Positions 10,761-23,975 of a stretch of 64,000 bases of DNA are shown one piece after another. This DNA is from Rhynochetos jubatus (lineage: Eukaryota; Chordata; Aves; Eurypygiformes; Rhynochetidae), in NCBI GenBank assembly GCA_027574665.1, contig CM050690.1:66249905-66313904 (forward strand), in the 5' to 3' direction. Position 1 is the stretch's first letter, and each line of letters starts with the position of its first letter. A model generated the notes under the pieces. That model saw nothing but the letters and a program-made list of their open reading frames with translations, was not told the origin of the DNA and did not search any database. The translations under genes and the position numbers were made by a program.

Positions 10761-13379
10761 TCAGCTATACAAGGTCCTGAAGTCCTTTCTAAACATTTGG
10801 TTAAATCCTTCTAGAAGTAAATTGTATGCTGATCTTCTAGTTGCTCACACAGTGTGTTCTGAACACCTTCCACATGGGAAGCAGGGCTGTCCCTAGCATT
10901 GTCACTGTACAACTCTTGGAGGTTTGTCACCAAAGATCCATGTAGTAGCCATGATAAATGTATGCTGTTTGAAGCAGGTGAAGATCCCAAAGCTCAGGTG
11001 TCATGGTAGTCCAACATTAAAATTTTGTGTGGCAATGCTTCAGAGTCCTTCAGCTGTCACTACATTGTGTCTTTGCTTCTTGGGAATACCAGTGCATACA
11101 CTAATTTATTTAAAAAATACTTCAGTATCATTTAAGGATGCTTCCACCTTTGGTGCTTTTAAGTACACTTGGCTTGACATAACTTGGCCAAGACACTATT
11201 TCCTCCAATCCTATTTTGTATCAGTAATACCAGGGCTTTTTTAATACTCTGCTATCTATCTGATCAGTTCTTTGTCTTTCAAACTAATCACTTCAATCTT
11301 CATGTTCATGCCCTTTTTGTCTTCTCTGATGTGGTTGCCATCAGGGCCACCAGCAAAATGGATATCTCCTGTCTGTATAAGATCAGATGAAGATCAGTAA
11401 TTTCACATAATCACTGAGGACTGTAGATGTTAACACTTGATCATGAATTACTTGACCTGTATTCTAACTAATCAAACCTGGAAAAATTTGTGGCAGCTTT
11501 CTAGTCCATCTGATCTCTTATAAGTGTCCTACTATCATGTAAACTCACAAACTGTATAAATAACTGGCTGCAGCTACTGTAGCTCAGTTAACTCAGACCA
11601 GGTAATAAGTTTGCTTCTTCCTACCAGATGAAGCAAATTTTGTCAATCAAACTTCGATTTCTTGGTACTAAGGGGTGAGTAAAGAGGAATTTGGATGCAG
11701 ACTCAAAATAGCAACATTTGTACATAGGAAGACTATATGTGACACAAGCAGTACACAAAACAAACTCTTAATGAATCTTATCATGGCACAAAACAAAATC
11801 ATTAAGTGTGATGGCAATTGTAAGTGAGTGCAATACAAGTTAGGGCTCCAGCCAGAGACTGCTTACAGAATGAGACACAAATTTCTAAATCAAATTTCTA
11901 ACTTCAAAACAGATTTTTTATTTTTACTGTTCTAAATCCACTATAAATCACTTCACCAAGGGTTTTTCTTTTACCATTTTTGGTAGACATCTCCCTGTTG
12001 TTTGTATTTATTGGTTGATTAAATTAGCTGGAGATCCTCCTATTTATCACCATGATTTATTACGGGGTCTCTCACAATTCTGCAGCTCATTCACTTCTTC
12101 AAAAAATTGCTTGCATTTAACCATTTTTGTGACGAAATGTCTGAAATGATATATTAATTTTAGACAAAATAAACATTTGTCCTTTCAGTTATTAACATAG
12201 CTCCAATATCAGCTTAGCGAGGGCAATACGCTGCATGATACGTGACCTACATGTTATAAATATTTCAGTAATATAGATGTCATACAGCTTAAGAAAAAGG
12301 TAATATTGCTAATTTCATGTTTGTTTTAGAATTGCTTCTAAAGCTGGCCTGAGGCTCAGTTGTGAAAACTGCATCTCTTCTTGCTGCAGTGCATGGATTT
12401 GCACGAAATGCTACATCTAACTAGGATGCTGCCAGCTGTAATTAGATCCAAACACTATTGGACACTGAAATGTTTCCTCTATTGGATCACTGAAGTTTCA
12501 GAACTGATCCTGCCTTATCCTTTAAACTGTGTGCTTGACTGTTCTCTTTCTAAGGTAAACAGCTTTTAAACTGGGAATTGTTTTTGCCCCTGTGATGACA
12601 ACCAGAACAATGATGGCACACTGCAGGAATACGTGCAGGTTGGGCAAAGCAGCTGGGGGTCTTTGTCCATCCAATGCCTAGCAGTGGTCACATACCCTGC
12701 CTGCCTGCTTCTACCCCTTGCCCTCAAACAAGACCCAGAGTGAAACTGGGCAAGTTTTGCCTTCCTGGTTATGGCATTCCTGATGCATCGCAGATACTCT
12801 GGCTGTGAATGACAGGAGCTAAGCCATCTTTACAGACTTATTGGAGTTCTTCAAGGGGGCAGGCAACGTATGGGAAATGAGTGGGTTCAGAAATACTGGG
12901 AGAGATGAGTGGTGATGCAGGCAGGGAAGGAGGCGATAGAAAATAAGCACCACTAAACAGCAGGCTATTTTTTCCTGTGTTTTGTGACGGGAGAGAAAAC
13001 CCCAGAGCTGGGAGAAGGATGATTACTTTCTTGCAAATTACTTCCTTAAATCCGGTCAGAAGCTTTAGCATCGTAATTTCCACAGCAGCATCAGATTCGA
13101 CTAATGCTGGTGCAGAAACCCTCTCCCGTCCTCCCTGGGGCTGCTTGCAGAGCTGTCAAAATGCACCTTCCAAAGAGCGATGGGAGTACCTGCTCTGCAC
13201 CATCCTGCCTGCCCTGCTGGGCTGCAGGCAGATGCTCTTTCCTTCCCAAGCTCCTCCCCTGCTGCTCTGGGACAGAGTCTGTAGCTTTCCCACTGGGATC
13301 TGCGAGGAAGCTACCTCGTTTGGGGTCGCAGGCAGGGTTGTGTTCCTCAGCAAAGCATCGGCTTGGATGAGGCAGTCAC
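10761..13379. other. Intergenic sequence, no gene seen
   Basis: Unique AT-rich sequence. The stretch 11,880-12,310 is AT-rich with isolated CpGs and homeodomain-type ATTA words and could include conserved non-coding sequence, but nothing here proves it. Overlapping open frames at 12,838-13,390 lie in a GC-richer patch and give no recognisable product. Confidence 0.5.
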
Positions 13380-14095
13380 ATTATTCTTGAGTTTACTGAA
13401 GCTTTTATTATTCCACACATGCATCCCCCTGGCCTTGAAGAGCACCTCACCTAGTGTCTGCGAGGCTTCTGCTTCTTGTTTGACATCCCTTATTTACAAA
13501 GCAAACAGAATGTTCCTTTTAACACACATCATGCTAAGTTTATTAATGAAGAAAACAATCCCAGGGGGTCAACCCAGGGGACCCTTGAAACCTGCCAGCA
13601 AAAACTCTTCAAACGCTCAACGCGTCAGATCCTCCAAAACGATATTTCACACAATGAAGTAAAAATAATATTTTTCTTTCGGCCTTTCCAGCCGCTTTTG
13701 TGGAGAGCAGACAGAAATTATTTTCTTACTCTGCTCCCAGAGCAGAGATCTGTATGTAGCTGCGTTTATTTGTTTAACACGATGATTTCATCCTAAATGT
13801 CTCGACAGCAAATAGTTGGTGGTTTAATAAAGGCTCTTTGAAAGAAGGGCCTAAGCAGTTATTTGTACAGGGAAAATGTGAAGTATGCGGCTCTCAGGAG
13901 GAGAGATAAAAATGTCTGTTGTGATTAGGGGGTGTGGGGAGGACCCTAAAATCCTCTCTGTCTGCCAGGGTATCTGACAGAGCAGTGACTCCTGTGGCTC
14001 TGTTTCCTCGCAGCCACCAAGCTGAGCTGCCGCAGCAGACGGTGGGGATGAAAGAGGTCTGACCTTGTTATTAACGAGTGATACGCCCTTCACTC
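13380..14095. promoter_or_regulatory. Candidate conserved non-coding block (enhancer-like)
   Basis: Unlike its surroundings, this block keeps several CpGs in otherwise AT-rich sequence (CAACGCGTCAGATCC near 13,619; GTCTCGACAGC near 13,799; CGGCCTTTCCAGCCGC near 13,680) and mixes them with AT-rich homeodomain-type words. Retained CpG outside an island, no repeats and no coding signal are typical of constrained vertebrate regulatory DNA. This is inference from texture only; no alignment was possible. Confidence 0.33.
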
Positions 14096-17000
14096 TCTAA
14101 GGCAAATGTTCTTAGAGCAGATAAAGGATCTGCTGTTAGTGCAGAACAGTTTGATTATGAAAGCAATAAACTAATGATAAACAGCCTTGGAACTGGCCGG
14201 TGAGCCCCATACGGTGGTCAGCAGAGAAAAATGCGTGCTGAGATGGCTAAACCTAAAGTTTGAGGGGACCTTGTTTTCGTGAGTTGGATTTTCTAGCAAA
14301 GAGTCCCTGAAGTGTCCACACACACCTGCTGTCTTTCTGGGAATGCTTGGTGCAAAGCGGATCTCACATACACCGTGCTGGTGTACGTACATAGATGTAC
14401 ATACCAACCGCAGGGAAGCAGTGAACACAGTTTTGGAAATAGGTGGTGCGAGGTACCAAATGAGAAGCATCTCTCCAAAAGGTGTGGCAACATTAAATCT
14501 GAAATGTATGTGATCTGGATTCTTTTCTTCAGCTCTGTTACTTTGTTTTCATCTGAATGAATCGTTATTCAAGTGGTTCTTAATTTAGCAACTCTGATGT
14601 TGAACAAACATGTGTCTAGCCACAGCGACTGGGCCAAGTTCAAATCTGGATCAGGGGCTTGGGGTAGGCTCTGTTTTTTATTTACATACTTCTAAGAGTG
14701 ACAGATTCGGTGTAATTTAATTTTGGTCAATATTTCTAGATTCTGGTGGGATTTACTATGCGTAGACTAAGGAGTATAGACTGTGCTACACACAAAGACT
14801 ATGGACACTATCCTCTAATGTTAAGAGATTTAAAAAATATTTCGAGCAATGTATTTGCAGTTTCCAGGAGTTGGTGGTAACTCTTACAGAGCCATATGGT
14901 GGTGCTCTGTTACATATGTATAAGCATGTAGTAACTCTGATGAAGGTGGAGCCATGATAGTGAAACTTGGACTAATTCATCAGATGTGAGAACAGTTGTC
15001 CCGCAGGTACTGCCATTCTACTATAATTTTATAATGAGTGGGAATATTTTTAAAATGCAAAAGAAAAAAACTTGTCTTCACAAAGCCATTTGTGAGTATT
15101 TTAATTGCCTTTTCTCATTCTACTAATGATATTACTTACACTAACTGTCACTGAAATTTGAAACACAAAGTTAACTGGGGGCTTCAGTGGATTCAAGCTT
15201 TTATCTGAGGATCACTGAAGCACTTTGAAGTGAAAAATAGTTGTGGGCTGTCATTTATCTTCCTCAATATGGTCACATTGTGCAATGTAGTGTAGTAGGA
15301 TGGATGGAAGTGTGGAGATTGCAAAATTCAATACTGGCTATGTAAGAGTCATCAAAACATATTATTACTTATATTTAATTAGTTATGATCTGTACAATAA
15401 TCGCAAACAGAAAACCAGATAATTAAAAGAAGATACCCAAACAATGTGATTGTGTTTAACTTTTAAAATGTGGAAAAACCATGGATACATGAAATAAAAT
15501 TGGAAATAGGAGGTGGAAAAAAATTTTAAAAATGGCACAGATAGAGTGCAAAATTGCTGGAAGTTCTTTCTGAAGTAGACTGTGGGCTATCTTCATGCTT
15601 TGCACAAAACCGGTGCAGCAACACTCAGAATCTGGTCTCTTAATCTGAAATGTTTTGTAACATGAGCTATGTACTCCTTCCTCTGCAGATACAAATCAAA
15701 ATCAGAGCTTGCTGAACACTACTAATTGGGCACTTAGATCAGCAAACGCTGGGGAGGTGAACTGACTTGAAGAGGCATTCAGCAACCTCTGTCTGGTGTT
15801 GAGAAATTCAGATTGTGCCCCTGTGTCTCCCAGCCATGTGCTCCAGCTTCCAGCCAGGGCTGGACACATTGAGCTAGGTAACGAAGAAGCAGCTCTGAAC
15901 GTCGCTGAGCCTCTGGTTGTCTCAAGTAGCATCCAGCGAAGAAGTATTTTGCACCTTTGCTTGGATCCACTGACTGACAAACAGCAGCCTGATGATACTG
16001 TCCACTGTAGGCAATTTTTCATCGTCTCCTTCCAGCCTATTTCCAGAATGCTACTGCCTGACTATGTCCAAACCACTCAGATGATCTCCAAAGCTCTATC
16101 AGCTGATGAATCTCAGTGAGGCAGACTGTCATTGGATTGCATGATGACAAATTCACTGAACATCCACATCCCCTTCTTCCCCTGGTTCCAGGTATTGCTA
16201 ATATCAGCATTGCAAGCATCTAGGGGGAAAAAAAAATCACTGCCTAGTGATTTCTATAATTTTATTAATATATTTAGAGTGATCATCCATGCATAACTGA
16301 CGAAAATCATAGGGAAAGGTAGCATTTTTACCAGACAATTTGTCATTTTGGGCACAAAATGCCTTTATCAGACTAATTTATTATATGTACGACTTCACGT
16401 GGCCAAATTGGACTTCTTACTTAGATTGTTACCATGCTGGAAAAACAAATCCTGCAAAGCAGGGTTGAGTGGTAGGAAGGTGAGAACACATGCCCAAGAA
16501 AGCTAACCTGGCTGGCAGCATGCGCTGTCTGTCCTTGATGCTGTGTGAAACTGTGGCTGATCTGAGGAGCAGCTGAGAAGTCCCATCATCGTCATCCCAA
16601 ATACACGTACACACAATTTCGACCATTCAAAACCAGCAAAATTTTGAATAAGCCTTTGCTATTTCCCAGCTGTAAGCTCAGCTCAAATCAAAGTTGTTTC
16701 AGACAGAATTGTTTCAAACATCATCTATTTTTCTGTCTGTAGATATATATTGCATAAAAATAGTTTTATTGGGTTCTAATGTGAGCCCTTACAAATCCTG
16801 TTATATTGATGGACCCTGTGCAGCTTAGAAACTTTCCTTAAAAGCCTACATGACTTTTCCTTTACAGATGTAACCTCTGTGGTGATTTCCATGGTGGGTC
16901 TTGCTTCTCTGTTCTCAGTTCACTTTACATCCGAGAACCAGAAATCTTTCTTTTCTGCTCATCCTTGTTTTCCTGGAAGCACTTATGGCATGCTGAAAGG

Positions 17001-20000
17001 GAGAAAGGCACAAAATGTCTTCAAATCTCCCCCCTGTGGTTCTTTAACAAGACATGCCCTATGTCGGGAGAAGACACTCTAATATCCTTGCAAGGAAGAA
17101 GGTTGCCCATCAGATACAGCTATAAGTATCCCCCAGTTCATCACATCATAGACTAAATGATAAGTGCTTTGAAATAGCAACCAGGAAAGTAAACTCGTCA
17201 CCTGAAAAACCTGGTAATACTTAATTTCTCTTACAGCCATGCAATTGGTGAGATTTTTGGTCAGGGCACTGGGATCTGGCTTTGAGTCTTTAACTGTACG
17301 TAACATGAAACTGATACATATGTTCCATCTGTAATATAGGAACGAACAAACCAGTGCTAGTGGTTGAAAAGCTGTAAAATATCACTTATATGTGTGACAC
17401 ATTTCTTCACATGTTGATTGCATAGTCCTACCTAAGAATAGCACGACTTTCTCAGTAAAACCACAGAAGGATAAGTACTTACAGCACAATCCAAAATTTT
17501 TTAATTGTAATCAACGCATTTAATTATTTACAGAGTCTTATGATGAAGAAAATGCTAAAGGACTCAGAAATCTGTTAAAAAGACTGAAGACAATTAGAGC
17601 ACAGGGAGTATTTCCAAGTAATATGGATTGTATTTAGCTGGACTAGGTTGCCTGACTTGCTAAATTTGGTTTGTACCACCAAGTAGAGGGGTGCCTGAAG
17701 GCCTGAGGACAAGGGAGTCACAGAGCCATTGTGGTTCTCATTTCACCGCCAGGCAAGCCCAGGGGACCTGGACCCCAGTCCTGAGGAACAGGAGACTCCT
17801 TTCTCCAGAGAATGATGAACATCGATCTGCAAAATGATGTCCTACTGCCAGTGTCATCACAGCGCGAGGCTTGCTAGGCCACAATAACTGTGTCTGATAG
17901 AACAAACACACCTCCAGCTGAGCAGATATGAAGAATATGTTAAATTCATGGCAGTTTAGCTGAGTTTCCCTAGGTTGTCATTTTTTCTGATGAAGTCAGA
18001 ATATATATTTTTGAATTATTATTTGAATCTTATAACATGTCATGAATTTTGTTGGCTATCTTAGTGCTAGACCTACCCAATTAAAGCCTAATGAATTGCT
18101 CTTCAGAAAGTAACTGACTAGGAAAAGTGTCCAGCATGTTGTTTGACAACTGTTGCTGAGAAACCATCAAGACAGCAGTCCAGGATTTATAGCCTTGGAA
18201 AAGGGGTATCTCACAATTTCTTCTGGGGTTTTTTTGTTGTTTGATCAATGTGTCAAGCACCCCCCCACCCCGAAGAGTTGTAACTTTCAAGTGTTGTGCA
18301 GGGCAAAATCCCTCTGGTCAAGAAATTCTTTTGGTAAACTGATGTTCCTTGCTGTCCTGTGACTTCTCAGAAAGCCGAGTGAACCTTGCAGAATGGTCTT
18401 GTGAAAATTACAGGGATTGGTAAAGTGTCAGAAATTAGTTTAGGACCCTAAAAGCATCTGGACAGGAATGCTGCATGCTCCAGGGGAAGGATCCAACAAG
18501 AGATCTAAGCCTAAAGTGCATCCTCAGAACTTTCAGGTAGTGACCAGAGCTTACTCAGACTCAAGTGTCTTTGATCCCAAATTTGGATGACTTGCAAATT
18601 GTTTATAGGACAGTTGATGATGCTGAGGGCTAAGAGTGCAAACTAACCATACCAGGGATAAAGAGCATTAGAAGGTAATACTGTCATAGTTAGCTACAGA
18701 GGCATCACATCCATCTATAATTATCTCTATAGGGATTATTATCTTTGAATTCTGATTATTTTTATTAGAACCTGATATATGGGAAAAAAAAAAAAAAAAA
18801 AAAAGAAAGAAGTGAACAGCAATTGACCTTCTTGCATCCCTTTAAAATTACTGATCAATAAAATCTTCTCTTGGCCCTGAGGAGTTTTGGACAGTCAACA
18901 CAAGTGAAGAGTATTCATATTCATACAAGTCATTATGAGACCAGTTGTTAACTGCAGGTGCCAAAGACTAACATACCCCCCACATAATATTCAGGCTCCA
19001 ACTCCATGCCCTCAAAATATTGTTTTTAACCAGATAAATCGATGCTGTCCCTTTCACACTTCATGCTGCATCCAACAGTGTTCCATCCACACACACAAAG
19101 GTGAGGTTTGTAGACCTGATGGACTGGTTAGTCCTTAATGTCTTTGGAGTAAGGTATGTATATAACAAAAAGGATGGGATTCATGTCAAAAGCCAGATCT
19201 GTCTTAAATGGATAGGCAGACAAGACATTTTCTTCAGCCAAGCACTTAGAAATGTAGCTGTTCAACTTTGATGTCCATTTTTGAGACAGTCTTGGTCTAA
19301 TCATTCTCTTCAAGGTCTCCAAGGAAGAGACAAAATTCAGACACAGAGATGCCTGGCTTACATTCCCAAGTTGATACTATTGTAACCTGTCACACTTAGA
19401 AAAATTAAAAGAATAAATAGAATATGATGAAACAGTACAGTTTTAAAGTGTGAGAATTGAAACTAGTGAATGGTAGTGTGTATGGCAGTCATTAATACAT
19501 TCTCAAATAGCAATCCAAATGTTTACTATTTGTAGATTGTGTAACATTCTCTATTAGGTACATGAAAACAACTTTGTTTTACAACATGTTTTTCATTGAG
19601 GTTTCTATTGTCAGCCTGAATTTTTGGCACTGATAAAAATATAAGATTTCCAAAGCAGTTTCACTGCTCTAGCAGCGATCATAATATTATAGACATGATG
19701 TCTGAAAAAAAAAGTTAGTCTAAACCAAAGGGAAAATCATTATTCAACCTTCTACAATTCATAAGAAAATCTTTTAATTTAATACATTAATGTAGTTAAA
19801 GTAAGAAAGTTGAATTCTCTTCATTGCCCTGGCATGGTTGGAGATGACATCATACAGATGTCAAAGAAGTGTTTGTGTGTACCAGGCAATATCTCCGTGA
19901 TGGCGTAGTCACTGCTCCTATTTCCAGGCTACATAAAAAACAAATCTTAAGGAGCTACTGCCCTGACACCACCTAAAGCTTCTTATTTTTGCAGAACTCA

Positions 20001-20349
20001 ACTGGTGTCAGCTTAATTCCTCTGTCAACCCGACCTTGAAATTCAACCCAGAGTGTTTACAGAATCTGGGTGATGTGTTGATTACAGCTACCATGGCATG
20101 ATTCAAACTCGTCTGATAGAGGGAACCTGGCAGCTGGAGCTTGTGCCCCACTTGGGAGTGATGCTTAGAGTGTCCTTACATGCAGCAGGAGTCCTCTGCC
20201 CACCCTGCTCCCCTGTGACCCCAATCCATCTCTCCCCATAGCCCCTGGGACACAACACACCTACAGTAGTTCATTTTCATTCATTATAAAAATAAATTAA
20301 AAGCACTTTAAGCCTGAAATGACCAAGTACTCCAGTAAGTCCACAGCAC
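14096..20349. other. Intergenic sequence, no gene seen
   Basis: About 6 kb of AT-rich, repeat-poor sequence. Open frames stay near or below 107 residues (for example the opposed pair around 15,702-16,119) and have no recognisable domain. A poly(A) run of about 22 bases sits at 18,784-18,805 and a short CCCC-rich patch at 18,260-18,271. I see no RNA gene. Confidence 0.55.
18784..18805. repeat. Poly(A) microsatellite
   Basis: A run of about 22 adenines followed by GAAAGAAG. The sequence immediately upstream does not look like a retrotransposon body or a processed gene copy, so this is read as a simple mononucleotide repeat. Confidence 0.9.
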
Positions 20350-20420
20350 AAATTACTATTGTTATTACTGCTATGGTGTTTGTTGTGGTAGCGCTGAGGG
20401 ACAAAACAGAGGTATGAATG
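20350..20420 (-). repeat. Possible L2/MIR-type tail, reverse orientation
   Basis: CTATTGTTATTACTGCTATG followed by GTGGTAGCGCTGAGGGACAA and AACAG follows, on the reverse strand, the pattern ATTATTATTACTGTAGCACC ... GGCGCTGTACAAACACAGAA of the ancient amniote tail. It is short and diverged; chance similarity is possible. Confidence 0.4.
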
Positions 20421-21756
20421 GATCGCTGAATCAAGCATTGTAATGACAGTAGAGGGAAATGAAGGTTGTGATTTGCAAAAGTTCAGGGGTGTCTAGTTCC
20501 AACAGAAATCTAGAAATCCTTGACAAAGGGTGAATATTTAAATTTACTTATATATATGTAACCCATCACTAGAAGTTCTTTGTCGCAATATGCTGGTGGA
20601 TTAACGGATCTGCTTGATCTTGCTGACATATAAATCTGGGATTGCTACAATTTTATATGTCACAGGGAGAAAGACATCTCTCAGTATCTGAAATTATGTT
20701 GTGAATTCTTCCTCACTAGATGTAATTCCTCTATGATTCTTGCTCTCCTCTCTTATGTTCCCCTGGATTGTTTGTGCTCTACAGCAGAGATGCTGATGAA
20801 AAAATTTTTCCTCTTATTTTCTCTGTATTTGCAGAGAAAGAAAAGGTTAAACATTAGCTGAACTGCGGGCTTCAACTCCCATGAAGGTAAAAGCATAAAA
20901 GAGAGAGACAGGTGAAAGAAAAAGTAGAAGTAAAATGGTGAAATAGCACCAATTTCCATAAAATCAATCAATTGCTTGAGTGTGTGGCAAAATGTGGCAG
21001 AAAGGCAAAAAAGAAAGTGGTTTAGAGTGGTTTAAGTTTTTTCACATAGCACCATAGGCATGGCTCTATTTCATTACATCTTTTCTCACTTTTGGCTGTT
21101 TGAAAAGTGTTCCAGCTATTTTTTCTTGGTGTTTCTGTGGCTTTTTGATCATTGAGGGCTTTCTGACTTCTTTTTTTCTAGCTGTAAGTAATTTTGTGGA
21201 AGTAATATAGATTGTTTTCTTTGCTGGTTTTCCTGTTAGGCAACTCTGAAGGGCCTCTTTGGTTTGGCAGCTTAGCACTGATTTTGTGGCCTGAAAATGA
21301 TTGCTTGTTTGCTCAGTTCTGACTTTGCCACTTCTTTGGACTGCTTGTCCTCTTCTGCTCTCAACACGTAGTTCTTTTTTCTCTTTCCCTGGTATAGGCA
21401 ATACCTCCCTGACCGCAGAAGTTGGGTGAGCCAAGCTGACCTCACCTGCCATGGGTGAGGTACCCAGGTCCAAATGCATGCCTGGGTAGGGTGACCTGAC
21501 ACTGCTGTGGGAACAAGTGACTGCCTGGCTGGGACACTTCACCCCACGGGCATCAGGCACTGGCTGCTGTGCTGTTAGGAAGCAGACCCTGACTCAAATG
21601 GAACCAGAGAACCAGCTGCGTGATGCCAAAACTATGTCTATGTGAGACGCTCCCTCTGGACATACAGGCTCTCTTCAGTCCATTCTTTGCCTTGGATCCT
21701 GCTCTTATTTCTGTGAGCTGGTTCCCTGATTTTGGCTTGCTGTACAACCCACCAGC
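20421..21756. other. Intergenic sequence with one unexplained open frame
   Basis: No gene is supported. The minus-strand frame at 21,066-21,560 is 164 residues and its C-terminal half is rich in lysine (KKTIYITS, ARKKEVRKPS, KKPQKHQEK). I recognise no domain, and the minus-strand product of an AT-rich, T-rich plus strand is expected to be lysine-rich by composition alone. I treat it as non-coding; a fast-evolving lineage-specific exon cannot be ruled out. Confidence 0.5.
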
Positions 21757-21875
21757 TCATATCACTTCATTTAAGTGACTTGCCTAGTATCACAGAGGAA
21801 TTTTGTGGGACCTGTAGACAGCAGGTTTCTTCAGTAAACAAGGCTGTTTTATCCCCCAGGTATTACATCCCATGC
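21757..21875 (-). repeat. MIR-like tRNA-derived SINE, reverse orientation
   Basis: TTTAAGTGACTTGCCTAGTA then TCACAGAGGAATTTTGTGGG then GACAGCAGGTTTCTTCAG matches the reverse complement of the MIR core region (TTAAGTGACTTGCCCAAGGT, CACACAGGAAGTCTGTGGCA, AACCCAGGTCTCCCAAGT). MIR-type SINEs are tRNA-derived elements mobilised by L2. This copy lacks a recognisable tail and is very old. Confidence 0.65.
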
Positions 21876-23914
21876 TCTGACTGATACTCTTGTGGGGAAA
21901 AACACAGTATGTAAACATGCAATTGGACTACCTTATCATGACAACGTGAGGGAGGTGGATTAAGTTGCACAAGCTTCCTTTTTTCCTAGATCCTCAACAA
22001 TTTTTATTTTTAACAAAAATGTTATTCCCTTTGTCTTCGAAATTAAGCTGACTCCTTCCAGTTTGAAAGATTAATGGGGCCAAACATTTCCAATCCTCAG
22101 CATAGAATCACAATCACAAACCTAACACAGCAAGCGTAACACCAGGCTGTCATCCTTTCATATGAGCTGTGCTATTGCAAGAACTGAGATGCACATTTTC
22201 TGAGGCCTTCACAGCCATTCTGCTCTGTTTGGGATTTTGTGGAGGTTTTTTTCGCATGCTCATAACTCATCTGCTCCTGTCCTTCCCTTTCTGATTTCTT
22301 CTCTTGTCCAACCCATCACATGCTAGTTTTCCCACTTTGCTCTTCCTTTTCCCTTAAATGAGTGGAATTACTTAGTCTGCTTTAAAAGTGAGCCTTGTCA
22401 CATGTGTGACAACAATCCTGACACTTCTAAATCAGCAGTGAATTCCAGTAAAATTTTAAGTCTAGCCATCATTAGACTGAATATCTTAGCTGAACTGTTC
22501 CTGTTGTGGATGTCTTTCCCATGGCAGAGAATAAAATAAATATTAATAAACCTGCAAGCATATAATAACCTATATCAGTATCTGTATGGCACAAAAATAG
22601 GTGTATGTCTACCTAGAAGTTTTTTGTTTCACTTGATGCCTCACAAGTAGCCTTCAAAATTTTAAGGAGTGGATACATAATTTTAGGACCAATGGCAGTT
22701 GATTTAGCATTTTGTAGGGTACAAATCACAAAGTCCTTCTACATCCCCAGTGGCAGGAGCAGGGAACATGAGACAGCAGGTAGGAAAGTGCCCTTTTTCC
22801 AGTAGCAATACCACTGATAGGTCACTAAAATGACACATTGCTAGGTGTCTGAGCAGCTAAAAAAATACTTCCTAGGACATATAAATAGTTTACAACCATT
22901 ACCAGAGAAAATCCTGGCAGGCAGGTCGGTCAGGAGAAAGCTGTTCAGCCACCACACAGTCTTCTGAAGGTGTGGGGGAAACGGGACAGAGCTGCTGCAA
23001 GGGGTCTGTCCCCCTTACAACTTCCCAGTCACAGCTAGGTGCCTTCCCTGAGCTTGTGGTTGTGGTCTCCTGGATTTGGTGGCAGGGTCTGTTTTTCAAA
23101 GCAATTTTGGTGTTGAGCAAGCCGGAGTCACTGCTGAAATCAGTGACCAGCACCAGGCAAGAGTCCAGTGTGTGTGTGTTAATAGGCAGAGCTGCCCTGA
23201 ATTAACATCTCTGTGACACTTAGGTTCTTGTAAGGTCTCCACAAAAATTAAACTGGCTGCCTTATCTGTAAGTACAGCAATTAATAGAATATTAATACAG
23301 CTGGCTTTTTCCATACGATTGGCAGCTGGCAGGGAACCTACAGCCAGCACTGTTCAGCTAGTAGATTCTGCAGCTCACCAGCAACTTCTCCATGAGTCAC
23401 CTGTGGCCATGACTGGTTTTGCCAAAATCTGTGCTCTGCCCTGTGCTTGGGGTGGGAGGAGCCCAGGTGCTCAGACGAGTGGGTGCTCAAAGGAGGAAGA
23501 GAGACAGACTCAAACACAGACCTGGCAGAGCACCAGCTTGGCATGGATCCTCCGGGTTATAACTCTTAAGGATGTGGGCCTTGGTCACTGCCAGCTTTCT
23601 CTGTTTGTTTCTTGACACAGACTGCCTCTCTTAGAGCAATAGGATATAATATAACAGCCTGTTTTCCTCCTTGAAACTGCTAGCGCTCATCACTGCTTCG
23701 CTGCTTCTCCTCTGCCTTCCGTGCCACTCTTCTAGGCAGACACAAACCTTTTCCTCCTCCAGATATTTTCTGGGTGGATCCCTCTTGTTCCTATGTCCTT
23801 CATTGGTACCCAGCCACATTTTCTCCATCTCAGGCTCCTTTATTTGCCCTTCCCACTTGGAGTTTTACTTGAATGATTTTACATAACATTCCAAATGACA
23901 TTTTTATTGCCGTA
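21876..23914. other. Intergenic sequence, no gene seen
   Basis: Unique sequence. The dyad TTGTCACA-TG-TGTGACAA at 22,395-22,412 has perfect 8-bp arms with a two-base centre, a shape typical of a dimeric transcription-factor site. The GC-richer patch 22,900-23,620 carries overlapping frames on both strands with no recognisable protein. Confidence 0.5.
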
Positions 23915-23975
23915 TTTGCAAGGCCCAGCATAATTTGCCAAGGGAGGTGTTTTATAAATAATATTATTACTTTGA
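23915..23975 (+). repeat. Possible L2/MIR-type tail
   Basis: AAGGCCCAGCATAATTTGCC followed by GAGGTGTTTTATAAATAATA and TTATTAC resembles the end of the ancient amniote tail (GCCTAGCACAATGGGGCCCT ... TAGGTGCTATAATAATAC AAATAATAATA). Only about 60 bases can be followed. Confidence 0.36.

Noticed and set aside
18784-18805. Poly(A) tail of a processed pseudogene
   Set aside because: The upstream sequence shows no coding remnant or retroelement body.
21066-21560. 164-residue lysine-rich minus-strand frame as a nuclear protein exon
   Set aside because: Lysine richness follows from T-rich sequence on the opposite strand; no domain or splice context.
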